Below, in pieces: positions 1-8,730 of a DNA stretch of 64,000 bases; within the stretch, counting starts at the first letter, position 1; every line of letters starts with the position of its first letter. The translations under genes were made by a program, and so were the position numbers. The notes below the pieces were generated by a model, which worked only from the letters and a program-made list of their open reading frames with translations, searched no databases and was not told the origin of the DNA. Source of the stretch: Desulfurococcaceae archaeon (GTDB lineage: Archaea > Thermoproteota > Thermoprotei_A > Sulfolobales > Desulfurococcaceae). The DNA is taken from NCBI GenBank assembly GCA_038845865.1, contig JAWBQJ010000003.1, positions 1-64,000 on the forward strand. Direction: 5' to 3'.

Positions 1-1913
1 AAAGGGTGATCTCTGAGGTGCACCGAGGCCGTAGAGATCGCTAAAGTCGTAGTTGAAGCAATCAAAAAAGACTGAAAGTCAGCCGACTTACTCTCATGTG
101 AACCAGCCCCACTCATACAACCATCACCATGAAGCAATCAAAAAAGACTGAAAGCTCCTCATCTTCCTCGAAGACGAAGTCGCACATATCTCTGAAGACT
201 ATGTCTGAAGCAATCAAAAAAGACTGAAAGAAGGATCGCGCGGGAACTGCTGAAGCTCGTGGAGAATGGAGTGAAAAGCCCGCGTGAAGCAATCAAAAAA
301 GACTGAAAGGAGGAAGCTGGCGGAGGCGGGTTTCTTCGAGAGAAGATACGTGTCATCGTACGAAGCAATCAAAAAAGACTGAAAGTCCTCTGGCGTTTCA
401 ATGTACTTGTCGAAACCCAGTTCAACGTCCTTGTAGTGAAGCAATCAAAAAAGACTGAAAGTTAAACACAGTGTTAAAGGTACTGTTGATCTTTCGATGT
501 TACACAGAATTGAAGCAATCAAAAAAGACTGAAAGGTCAACGAGTCGTCCGGGCTCGCGAGGTACAAGCAGGTAGTGGTCTGAAGCAATCAAAAAAGACT
601 GAAAGACATATCCTACTGGAGAGAGCGGGGCTATCTCAACCTGCCGTATAAATCGAGAAGCAATCAAAAAAGACTGAAAGCAAACCCCGCGGCTGAAAAC
701 GCCCCTTTCCCACGGAAGCCGGTATCCAAAATTGAAGCAATCAAAAAAGACTGAAAGCCACCAGTACTGCGTAAGCTCATAGCGATTATAAACTTAACTA
801 GCGTTTTTACGTAGAAGCAATCAAAAAAGACTGAAAGAGCACCATAGTGATGAAGCTGTGGTTTGAGGCTTTAGCGAGAGCTAGGTTGAACAAGCCGAAG
901 CAATCAAAAAAGACTGAAAGACAAACCACACAAATTCTTAACTGAAATTGATCTTTTCATCTTCGAGAGAAGCAATCAAAAAAGACTGAAAGGTTTTCAC
1001 TATACTAGCAGGTACATCTCGCTCGCCTGGAAGCAATCAAAAAAGACTGAAAGTTAGCTAGGTCCTCCAGGGATACCTGGTATGGTCTAACATCGAGCAC
1101 GTGAAGCAATCAAAAAAGACTGAAAGTCTCCCACGAGAAGCACGGAGTAGCCCTTACCGGTTCTCACGAGCGCTACTCCGTGAAGCAATCAAAAAAGACT
1201 GAAAGTGTTTCAGCGTCTACGACGTAGCCTTCACTGTAGTCGTAGACCAGCCTCGGCGAAGCAATCAAAAAAGACTGAAAGCTGAGGAACTCTGGGTCTT
1301 CTCTAGCCATGTACCTAGCCATGTGTATGTCTGAAGCAATCAAAAAAGACTGAAAGACCGCGGTACACGGAACGGCTTCGCAAGGGTACAACCGTTTTAC
1401 GATTCAAGGTGAAGCAATCAAAAAAGACTGAAAGATATCATGAAGAGGGGGTGGAGGGTGCGCCTGGTTCTAGTCACCGCGTGAAGCAATCAAAAAAGAC
1501 TGAAAGACATGGGCGAATCACTTAAGTAGTGCACTACTTAAATTAATACGGGTGAGAAGCAATCAAAAAAGACTGAAAGAGTAAAGATCAGCCGTTCATC
1601 ACTATTAGATCAAAGAGTGCTGAGTTCAGAAGCAATCAAAAAAGACTGAAAGACTGAGTTGCTGGCTCGGGGAGTGGTTCAGCAATATACTCAAAGAGCG
1701 ATGAAGCAATCAAAAAAGACTGAAAGATGCCGGATACTGAAACAGCGGTAAGACTGTTTGAGATAGTGAGAGAGCTGGGCAAACTCTTCGCTCTGCACTT
1801 TCCGCATGAGAAATGAAGCAATCAAAAAAGACTGAAAGATCTGCGTCTCGAAGGTTGGAGTGAAGGACGAGGTGAAACTGCGGGCTTGCGAAGCAATCAA
1901 AAAAGACTGAAAG
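1..1913 (+). CRISPR. CRISPR array, trailer-side part (25 repeats)
   Basis: Twenty-five identical copies of the 24-nt repeat GAAGCAATCAAAAAAGACTGAAAG are present; the first is at 55-78 and the last at 1890-1913. They enclose 24 full spacers. Bases 1-54 look like one more spacer cut by the window edge, so the array continues to the left. Spacers run from 37 to 59 nt, mostly 48-55, apart from one of 88 nt (1727-1814). The repeat ends in ACTGAAAG, which matches the 8-nt crRNA 5' handle of crenarchaeal type I-A/III systems. This implies transcription on the plus strand, the leader outside the window to the left, and the oldest spacers on the right. Even the last repeat is undamaged. No cas gene lies in the window. 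Many spacers are open in one frame, as expected for protospacers taken from genes. Confidence 0.98.
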
Positions 1914-1964
1914 GAAACGTTATGTACCTCCAAATGGCGTTTGTTCTTCGCCTCGAATAGAAGC

Positions 1965-4900
1965 TTAGCTATGGGGATTTCTAGAAACCATTTGTATCTC
2001 CTCGTAGAATTCTTTTAGGATGTTTTCGCTCTTCTCTTTACCGGCTTCTACGAGGTCCATTTTTTCCTGAAGAATTCTAGTTCTCTCTTCGCCTATGAGT
2101 TTACCGAAGTTTTCACTAAGGAATTTAAAGACCTTCTTGCCTCTAGGAGTTGCAACTAGCTTGTTTTTGCTAACTTCCAAGATGTAACCCCTTCTTCTGA
2201 GCACGTCAAGTATCTTGGCATATGTTGACGGCCTTCCTATGCCCCTATCCCTCATCAATCTCACCAGCTCACTATAAGTGTAAAGCGGGTACTCGGGTAT
2301 GGTTATGAACGATACGTCGAGAACAGCATATTCGCCGTCCTTTAACGTGCCGAGGTCCACGGGGTTAAAGCGCTTAGTTAACCTGATAAAGCCCTCTTCA
2401 ATAATATTCGTTATAAACGAGAACTCCCTGACGAAGTCTCCGAGAACTAGCTTAAACGACGTTCTCTCCACTCTTGCAGCCTTCATTTGGCTGGCTATAA
2501 ACCTCTTGAATATTAAGTCGTATAGTCTGTAGTCCTCCGGCCTAAGGGGCACGGCTATAGCTATTAACCCAGCGGCCTTTAAGGCCTTGATCTGCCCAGA
2601 ATCCAGCGGCCTCGTAGGCCTGATGCACTCGTGCGCTCCTTCCTTCTCCCACCTCCTGCCGTGGAAGAACTCCAAGCCAAACACTTTCTCAACGTAGTCC
2701 TTCGCTATGCCAATACCTAGGGAGCTCACGGTTGTACTATCCGTTCTGTGGTACGTTATTAAACCAGCTTCGAACAGCCTCTGAGCTGACTCCATGATTT
2801 TTACAGCCGACGCCTTCAACACCCTAGAAGCCTCGGCAAGCATCGTATCAGTGGTGTAAGGTGGTGGCGGATTAACCTCGATCTCTTCCCTCTTAACGCC
2901 AGCTATTGTTACCTTTCCGCTGCTTTTTACGGAGTCCGCGAACCCCTTTGGTGCTTTGAATACTAGCTGGATTGCTAGTCCATCCAGTTTCAGCATTACG
3001 AGCTCCGCCTTAACCTTGTGCTTTTCTGTTCTTTCGACCACCCAGCCGAGAACCGGCGTCTGAACTCTACCAGCCGAAAGGAAGTTGAGATTAAACGCCT
3101 TCCACAGCATTGGGCTCAGCGTAAAACCGATCCACCTATCCTCGATTCTTCTAACTATCTGCGCATTAACCATGTTCTCGTCCAATTCGCCGGGGCTTTT
3201 CAGCGCCTCTGTAATACCCCTCTTGGTTACTTCGTGAAATCTAACCCTGTATATGTTCTTGTTGAAAGGCTTTAACAGTAGAGTCACGTCCCATCCTATT
3301 TTCTCCCCCTCCGCGTCGGGGTCTGTTCCCACCAGCACTTCGTCGACTTGCGAAGCTATTTTCCTGAGAACCTCTATAACGGGTAATGCATCCACTAAAA
3401 CCCTACCACCGCAGTAGGGGCATTCCTCCTCGTCTCTTGGGACATTCCTACCGCATTTAGCACACTTTCGTATAGGCTCGTACACGGGCTTGAAAGAGCT
3501 ATTGTCAACTACCACTCCGAATACTCCAATATTGTCCGTGGTGAGGTCTAGAATGTGCCCCCCCGTCGCGACGATCACCATTAACCTGTTCTCGGCTAAG
3601 ACCTCGTAGGTTTGAACTCCATTTACGACCCTTCTAGTAGGTTTACCGAACATCTTGGCTATGGTTTTAGCTTTGTTAGGTGATTCAACGACGAATAGCG
3701 TCGTCTTCATGAGCTCCTTTTCCTTCATTTTCAACTTGCCTTCCAGCACTAGTCTAACTTTCGCCCTGTCCTCATCTACCTTTTCTAGTACCTCGTTAAC
3801 CAGCTGCTCATTGTACTCTCTAAACTCCACTTCTTCGAGCAAGTACTTCAAATCTCGAAGGAGGGCTTTGAATGCCTTCTCCTCGTCTACTACTAGCACG
3901 CTAAGCCCTTTTGTTAAGCCTCCCACGTAGAGCCTAGATGTTCTGCCACTACCCTGCACGTAAGCCACTACATCCGGTATTATGAAGAAGTACTCTCCTT
4001 CCCTACCACCGAGGACTATCGTTTCACTCCTTTTCAGCTTCTCGACTACTTCGGGGTCTTTTAGCACTTTATTCATGAACTTAAGGGCCTCTCCCGCGAC
4101 CTTTCTCGCAAATTCTTGGTAGCCTTCCAGCTCTTTGCCTGCTTTCAAGGCCTCTCTCACGGCTTCGAGGGCCTCTCTACCTGCCGTTCGGATCTTGATT
4201 AAGCCTCCGAGCACCCGGTTAAATTCTTCCTGGTACTTCTCGTAGACGATGTCCTTTATTTCATTCAGGAGCATGAGCCATCTACTAGGCTGGAAATCCT
4301 CGATGCTGATTTTCAGCTTGAATTTTGGAACACCAGCGAAGACCGCGTACCTGACTCTCTCCGGGAGGTCTATGCCCCTGACGAGTGGGCCTCGGTACGA
4401 TGCTATACCTATTAGCGCGTCCAGTTCCCCGTTCACGAACATCCTGAACAGCTTCTTCTTGGACTTCATGTAGGCTTCTACCCTCAAGCCTCTCTCCTTT
4501 AGATATCCTGCTAGCTTTTCGGCGTACTCAACCCCCCTATCCATTGGTACGTATATTAGCCCGCCGGTACCAAGCTTCGCCACGATTTTTGCGATCACCT
4601 CTTCGAGCTGCTCACCAGCCGGCTTTAAGTAGATGTCTACGATGTTTCTGCCAAACTCAGCCTTACCCCCAACCGTGAAGCCGTAAAGCGCATTTAGCAA
4701 CCTTACTCTCTTTGTTCTCCTAGCGGTTTGCGTAGCGCCGCTAACCACGATCATGCCCTTAACCCCCTCTCGAAGTAGTGTCCTGAGCTTACCCGCCTCT
4801 GCCAGTAGTTGCCTGGACTTATCCGGGTCTTCAACGGCTACCTTTCTAGCCTCCTTTTCCAGGTTCTCAGCCTCTTCGACTATTTTCACTGCTTCTTCCG

Positions 4901-5543
4901 GTACACCGAGCATTCTTAGTACTATGTCTACGCATTTGCTCCTCCTCAAGAAGCTATCTACATCATCCACGAATGCCACATCTACCGGTTGCTGGAGTTC
5001 CGGCCTCTTCATTAGGGAAAGGGGGGTTGTAACTATTATTGATGCTGTAGGCGCTTTGATGAGCGTCTCTTTTTTAGCTTTATCGACCATTAAGCTATGG
5101 TAAGCAACGATCTCCACGTTGGTGAGCCCTAGTTTTTCCCTCGCGACTAGCATCTTCTCATGAACCTGGCTAGCGAGGAGGCTCGTGGGGACCAGGATCA
5201 AGGATTTCTTGCCCTCGCGGGCGGCATAGAGGGCTAGTATTATCTGCATTGTAGTTTTACCGCTCCCTGTCGGCGCAACCATGGCGAAGCTCTCGTTATT
5301 GAAGAACCTGCGCGCCCAGAGCCTCTGGAGTCCCCACATCCTGGAATTGACGACTGCAGTAAACACTTTATCTACTTCTTCAACTCTCCTTTCGATTCTT
5401 TTAATGCCGTAAGAATACCCCCTCAACCTAGTGCCCATTTTACTGGTACACTCGTCGCAGGGCTCTCCGGCAACGAGCCTAGTAGAGGTTATATCTCCTC
5501 TACAATTAGGGCACATTCCTCGAAAAATCGCTTCTACACCCAC
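1965..5543 (-). CDS. rgy: Reverse gyrase
   Basis: ATP-dependent topoisomerase that introduces positive supercoils and marks hyperthermophiles. The 1192-residue protein has the normal order: an N-terminal zinc finger (Cys11, Cys14, Cys29, Cys32), an SF2 helicase half with Walker A APTGSGKTT near residue 90 and a DDVDS box, then a type IA topoisomerase half beginning near residue 620 at VVESPNKAKT. A second CxxC/CxxC finger (CAKC...CPYC) follows, and the catalytic tyrosine sits in LITYHRTDS. There is no intein. The start is GTG. On the minus strand a TATA-like TTTATAAG lies about 40 nt upstream. Only 51 bp separate the stop codon from the last CRISPR repeat. Confidence 0.97.
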   Translation of the reverse strand: MGVEAIFRGMCPNCRGDITSTRLVAGEPCDECTSKMGTRLRGYSYGIKRIERRVEEVDKVFTAVVNSRMWGLQRLWARRFFNNESFAMVAPTGSGKTTMQIILALYAAREGKKSLILVPTSLLASQVHEKMLVAREKLGLTNVEIVAYHSLMVDKAKKETLIKAPTASIIVTTPLSLMKRPELQQPVDVAFVDDVDSFLRRSKCVDIVLRMLGVPEEAVKIVEEAENLEKEARKVAVEDPDKSRQLLAEAGKLRTLLREGVKGMIVVSGATQTARRTKRVRLLNALYGFTVGGKAEFGRNIVDIYLKPAGEQLEEVIAKIVAKLGTGGLIYVPMDRGVEYAEKLAGYLKERGLRVEAYMKSKKKLFRMFVNGELDALIGIASYRGPLVRGIDLPERVRYAVFAGVPKFKLKISIEDFQPSRWLMLLNEIKDIVYEKYQEEFNRVLGGLIKIRTAGREALEAVREALKAGKELEGYQEFARKVAGEALKFMNKVLKDPEVVEKLKRSETIVLGGREGEYFFIIPDVVAYVQGSGRTSRLYVGGLTKGLSVLVVDEEKAFKALLRDLKYLLEEVEFREYNEQLVNEVLEKVDEDRAKVRLVLEGKLKMKEKELMKTTLFVVESPNKAKTIAKMFGKPTRRVVNGVQTYEVLAENRLMVIVATGGHILDLTTDNIGVFGVVVDNSSFKPVYEPIRKCAKCGRNVPRDEEECPYCGGRVLVDALPVIEVLRKIASQVDEVLVGTDPDAEGEKIGWDVTLLLKPFNKNIYRVRFHEVTKRGITEALKSPGELDENMVNAQIVRRIEDRWIGFTLSPMLWKAFNLNFLSAGRVQTPVLGWVVERTEKHKVKAELVMLKLDGLAIQLVFKAPKGFADSVKSSGKVTIAGVKREEIEVNPPPPYTTDTMLAEASRVLKASAVKIMESAQRLFEAGLITYHRTDSTTVSSLGIGIAKDYVEKVFGLEFFHGRRWEKEGAHECIRPTRPLDSGQIKALKAAGLIAIAVPLRPEDYRLYDLIFKRFIASQMKAARVERTSFKLVLGDFVREFSFITNIIEEGFIRLTKRFNPVDLGTLKDGEYAVLDVSFITIPEYPLYTYSELVRLMRDRGIGRPSTYAKILDVLRRRGYILEVSKNKLVATPRGKKVFKFLSENFGKLIGEERTRILQEKMDLVEAGKEKSENILKEFYEEIQMVSRNPHS

Positions 5544-5582
5544 ACGTTTCTCCCCAATAATGTAAATGGAAGTGTTAATGGT

Positions 5583-5593
5583 GACTTATAAAG
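5583..5593 (-). promoter_or_regulatory. TATA element of reverse gyrase
   Basis: On the minus strand the sequence reads GGCTTTATAAGTCAC, a good archaeal TATA box about 40 nt before the GTG start. This predicts a short leader. It lies back-to-back with the plus-strand TATA box at 5621-5628, so the intergenic region is a divergent promoter. Confidence 0.55.
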
Positions 5594-5620
5594 CCTCTGT
5601 GTAGCACTTCTCGCAAAAGC

Positions 5621-5628
5621 CTTATAAA
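5621..5628 (+). promoter_or_regulatory. TATA element for a leader or small RNA
   Basis: CTTATAAA is preceded by the purine-rich AAAAG, which fits a BRE. It would start transcription near 5650, roughly 190 nt before the next coding start. The transcript would therefore either carry an unusually long leader or be a separate small RNA. Confidence 0.5.
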
Positions 5629-5649
5629 ATTAGTAGCTGGCTTGGTTTA

Positions 5650-5830
5650 CAGAGCATTATTAGAGGGTGATCGCTACTTCCACCACCTAGCACGCCGTTT
5701 CTTACGGCGTCCGACCCTTTCACCTCCTCGAAGGGCGTAGAAGAGGCTAGTTGTCAGTGCCTAGTACCATCTAAACTGGTTACCTGGCTATAAGGTATTT
5801 TAAGGTGCTCTGTATCAGTGCAGTAGTGAT
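5650..5830 (+). ncRNA. Possible structured RNA or long 5' leader
   Basis: This stretch between the TATA box and the next gene holds a perfect 7-bp hairpin, ACGCCGT-ttctt-ACGGCGT (5692-5710). Possible outer pairing exists between AGGGT (5663-5667) and ACCCT (5714-5718). It has no open frame of note. I do not recognise an RNase P, C/D or H/ACA signature. It may equally be a regulatory leader of the downstream hypothetical gene. Confidence 0.3.
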
Positions 5831-5848
5831 ACGCTAAAGGTGCTCACG

Positions 5849-6433
5849 TTGAGCGCTGTTGAACTGTCCCTTGCAAAGTTAATTGAGGCTATTAGAAGGA
5901 ATGAAGTGGATAAGCTAAGGGAAGAGCTGAGTAGAGTGGAAAGGATCTCGATGATCGTCTACAAGCTACCCTGGTTCGAGCTGAAAGTTAGAGCGCCTGA
6001 TAAGAGGCTAGTAATGCTCAATCAGGGGATACTCAATAGACTTGAATACGCGTTACTCAAAACAACTGTAGAGGCTGCTAAGAACGGCAGGTTGCCTGTT
6101 TTTAAAGACATAGCTAACGCGGCGGGCGACTACAAGGCATCTGCAAAGTACCTCGTAATGCTAGCCGACATGGGCTACGTGGTCTTCCCTGATCCGGCTA
6201 AAGCGGCAAAACTCAGAGAAGCGGTGAAGGCGGTCTCCGAGAGCAGGTACCGGAGGTGTATACTCAAAGCACTTGACCTCCCCGTGGTGCTAAATATCAA
6301 TGTGCTAGAAAGTAGCGCGGTGAAGGTGGATTGCACGTTTAGAAGTGGTAAACTCTCGTGCAACTTCTATTCACATAACGAAGAGAGGGAGCGCGCGAAG
6401 CTTCAAGTGAACATCTTCAACGAGTACATCTAG
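5849..6433 (+). CDS. Hypothetical protein
   Basis: A soluble, mostly helical protein of about 194 residues, rich in Lys, Arg and Glu, that I do not recognise. A conserved-looking middle part (NRLEYALLKTTVEAAKNGRLP) resembles a helix-turn-helix substrate-contact region, but that is a weak impression. A GTG at 5840 is in frame. I prefer TTG at 5849 because AAGGTG lies 6 nt before it, matching the ribosome-site pattern seen across the window. It stands alone between reverse gyrase and a convergent P-loop ATPase gene. No signal peptide or membrane segment is visible. Confidence 0.7.
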   Translation: MSAVELSLAKLIEAIRRNEVDKLREELSRVERISMIVYKLPWFELKVRAPDKRLVMLNQGILNRLEYALLKTTVEAAKNGRLPVFKDIANAAGDYKASAKYLVMLADMGYVVFPDPAKAAKLREAVKAVSESRYRRCILKALDLPVVLNINVLESSAVKVDCTFRSGKLSCNFYSHNEERERAKLQVNIFNEYI

Positions 6434-6516
6434 TAACTGGTGACATCGTTTAAACGCGCTGTGAGCATGTAGCACTCAGCAAGAGATGGGGGAATTCGTT
6501 ACCTGCTGATTACGAA

Positions 6517-7377
6517 CTACTCCTCCAGAATCGCCTTAATGAAGGCTTTGTGAATGTTGTATGGTTTGGGTTTTAAGGCGAAACCGGTACTTAGCGTGAT
6601 TTGTGCACTCACCTTACCAATGATATGCCTCGTCCTGAATCCTTCCCATCCATACTTCTCTACGTTACTTACTACTAGCTCCTTCAACGTCTTCACGTCT
6701 TCGTATACGAACACCCTTCCGGGAGCTACGACCACGATAGCGTTTACTTTTCCAAGTAGACTTGCGTAAGGGGCTATGGCGTCATTAAAGCTCTCAATGA
6801 ATACCACGTTGTTACCCCCCCGTATAAGTTCTAGGCACTCGTTCAGGCTTTCTTCGGAATTGGCGGACTCCATGTACTTAACTAACTCGTCAATAGAGCT
6901 TTCCTCGGCATGAAGCGCTAATAGCATCTTCTCGAGGGTCCTTCTCGTGGCCGGGGGCGCCCTCTTGAGGCTCTCCGGGTAGTAGTAGTGTCTAGTTGCT
7001 TTGCTACGGCAATTCGTTATTCTAGAAAGTACTGCCGTCGAGTACATGCTCTCCAAGTCCGCCATGTAAGTATCCATACTTTGTTCATAGAAGCGGGGAT
7101 CGGGTGGTATGGTGGCGATCGCTAGAGGGTTGCTCAAAGCCGGATCCTTAACGAACCCGTTTTCATAGTATAGTGTAACGTCATTGCCAACTAGTAACCC
7201 CAACTCAATGCTTTTCTTAATAGTCCTCGGACTATACCATAGATTATGTCCTGCGACAGGTTTAAATACTCCAACTCTTAACCCAGTACTCCTAGCATAC
7301 GATGCAGAACTGAGCACGAACCACGTTTTACCCGAATCGTAGGGTATTAAACCAGTAACCAGTATCAGCTTGTCCAC
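6517..7377 (-). CDS. Predicted P-loop ATPase/GTPase (BioD-like fold)
   Basis: A 286-residue protein that begins with a strand and the loop TGLIPYDSGKT, a deviant Walker A like that of dethiobiotin synthetase and other SIMIBI P-loop enzymes. GVFKPVAG, about 30 residues later, resembles the substrate-side KPV motif of BioD. VVFIESFNDAIAP (Walker B/switch region) and AIVVVAPGRVFVYEDV follow in the second half. No other biotin genes are nearby, so dethiobiotin synthesis is not supported; an archaeal P-loop ATPase of unknown substrate is safer. The start is GTG. It is convergent with the preceding hypothetical gene. Confidence 0.65.
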   Translation of the reverse strand: MDKLILVTGLIPYDSGKTWFVLSSASYARSTGLRVGVFKPVAGHNLWYSPRTIKKSIELGLLVGNDVTLYYENGFVKDPALSNPLAIATIPPDPRFYEQSMDTYMADLESMYSTAVLSRITNCRSKATRHYYYPESLKRAPPATRRTLEKMLLALHAEESSIDELVKYMESANSEESLNECLELIRGGNNVVFIESFNDAIAPYASLLGKVNAIVVVAPGRVFVYEDVKTLKELVVSNVEKYGWEGFRTRHIIGKVSAQITLSTGFALKPKPYNIHKAFIKAILEE

Positions 7378-7498
7378 GAACCGTCCACCCTACCATAAAG
7401 ATGTAACGTAGCTGTTAAAGAGGATTATACTGGAAGATCCCGGGATTCAGCTCTTATATAAGTTTATAGGGTGATTTCACTGCCTCATCTTTGCCCCC

Positions 7499-7651
7499 CT
7501 ACATCGGTCTCGGGGATTCATCATTGAGGGCGTTCAGGGGTACCCCTAAACCCTTGAACCTGCCCCACTCCTTGGGCACGTGGATGATGTTTTCCTCGGG
7601 GTGGTGTGCGTAACCTGGGTAATGGACAATATATAGGCATATATAGTTAAT
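7499..7651 (-). pseudogene. C-terminal remnant, possibly of a TnpB-type transposase
   Basis: The otherwise empty gap holds about 50 in-frame sense codons on the minus strand, ending VPKEWGRFKGLGVPLNA and then NDESPRPM-stop. There is no start codon or N-terminal part. A related tail, GVP with LNAKTPR two bases out of frame, occurs near 58.0 kb. Such proline-rich tails ending in SPR are reminiscent of archaeal IS200/IS605-family OrfB (TnpB) proteins; that family call is inference. It probably marks the scar of a lost insertion sequence. Confidence 0.4.
7628..7650 (+). promoter_or_regulatory. TATA region of the phosphate permease operon
   Basis: Two AT-rich boxes, CAATATATAGG and CATATATAG, lie 50-75 nt before the TTG start of the permease. 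Either could serve as the TATA element of the pit-DUF47 pair. Confidence 0.4.
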
Positions 7652-7702
7652 TTAGTCCTTACTTAAAGCACCAAATCCGTATGTAAATCAACGGGGCTCA
7701 CG

Positions 7703-8728
7703 TTGAACGCGCTTCTACTCACCGGGTTAGCGCTAGCAGCACTATACGCCATTGCGATAGGAGCCAACGACATGGCCAACATTATAGGTGTACTCGTCGG
7801 CGGTAAAGTTACAAGCTATAAAATAGCGGTCGCTGTGTTTACTAGTAGCGTCATTGCTGGCGCCCTGCTTCAGGGACACATGGTTATAAAGACTCTAGGA
7901 CGCGGCATCGTGAAGACTCTTGACATCCACGGGGCTGTCGCAGCCTCCTTAGCCGCCATACTGTGGATCATTATTGCTTCGAGACTCGGATTACCAGTTT
8001 CAACATCCCAGAGTGCCGTCAGTAGCGTAATCGGCGTAGGGCTAGCATACATCCTGAAGAAGTGGGAGTGGAGCCTTGTAGATTTCAGTGTCATTAATAA
8101 GATATTAATTAGCTGGTTAGCCTCGCCAGCGCTGGCGATGCTCCTCGCCGCCATCATTTACACCAGCTTAAATAGACTACTGGAAAAGAAGGCACCGAAG
8201 GAAGGCCTCATCAAGGCGCTGGCAGTAACACTCGCGGGCTGGGATGGCTACTCGTTCGGCGCGAACGACGTTGCCAACGCTACGGGAGTATACTTAGCAG
8301 TAATGGAGGTTGCCGGGTACTCTAGGGGTATTGGTGCGTCGGTACTACTAGCTCTACTGGGTGCTGTATTCATCGCGCTGGGAGGGGTAATTATGGGAAG
8401 GCGGGTGGCAGAAACGGTGGGGTTTAAGATAACTCGGCTCGACCCCGTGGGCTCTATTTCGTCATCCCTGGTATCGGCTTCATCTACATGGCTTTTCACA
8501 ACGATACCGTATATGGTTATGGGTTACGGCATACCGGTGTCAACGACATACATAACCGTTGGCACGGTAATGGGCATTGGAGTAGCTAAGTACAGGAGTA
8601 TTAAGAGAGGCCTTAACGTTAAACTAGTACTAACAATACTGTCAGCCTGGGTGCTAACGCTACCCATTGCCGCACTCTTGGGAATGTGCTTTTATTACGC
8701 TTTGGTGATTCTATTTGGAGGTGCGTAA
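7703..8728 (+). CDS. pit: Inorganic phosphate transporter, PiT family
   Basis: A 341-residue, strongly hydrophobic permease with about ten membrane segments. The two PiT signature repeats are clear: GANDMANIIG near residue 21 and SFGANDVANATG near residue 190, in inverted-topology halves. The family imports phosphate (or metal phosphate) with H+ or Na+. The start is TTG. The DUF47 gene follows 2 nt after the stop, and its ribosome site lies inside the last codons, so the two are co-translated. This pairing is classic for archaeal and bacterial Pit systems. Confidence 0.93.
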   Translation: MNALLLTGLALAALYAIAIGANDMANIIGVLVGGKVTSYKIAVAVFTSSVIAGALLQGHMVIKTLGRGIVKTLDIHGAVAASLAAILWIIIASRLGLPVSTSQSAVSSVIGVGLAYILKKWEWSLVDFSVINKILISWLASPALAMLLAAIIYTSLNRLLEKKAPKEGLIKALAVTLAGWDGYSFGANDVANATGVYLAVMEVAGYSRGIGASVLLALLGAVFIALGGVIMGRRVAETVGFKITRLDPVGSISSSLVSASSTWLFTTIPYMVMGYGIPVSTTYITVGTVMGIGVAKYRSIKRGLNVKLVLTILSAWVLTLPIAALLGMCFYYALVILFGGA

Positions 8729-8730
8729 AT

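Noticed and set aside
159-1933. Open frames of 60-80 residues across the CRISPR array
   Set aside because: They consist of the repeat translated over and over (the FQSFLIAS pattern) and spacers. They are products of array regularity.
1-1965. A cas gene or leader next to the array
   Set aside because: The right side goes directly into reverse gyrase and no AT-rich leader is present. The repeat orientation puts the leader to the left, outside the window.
6517-7377. Dethiobiotin synthetase (bioD)
   Set aside because: The P-loop region looks similar, but key motifs of the rest do not match and no other biotin gene is present.
7490-7530. A C/D box-like ATGATGA on the minus strand near 7.5 kb
   Set aside because: The match lies inside the coding remnant, and no proper D or D' box follows at the right distance.
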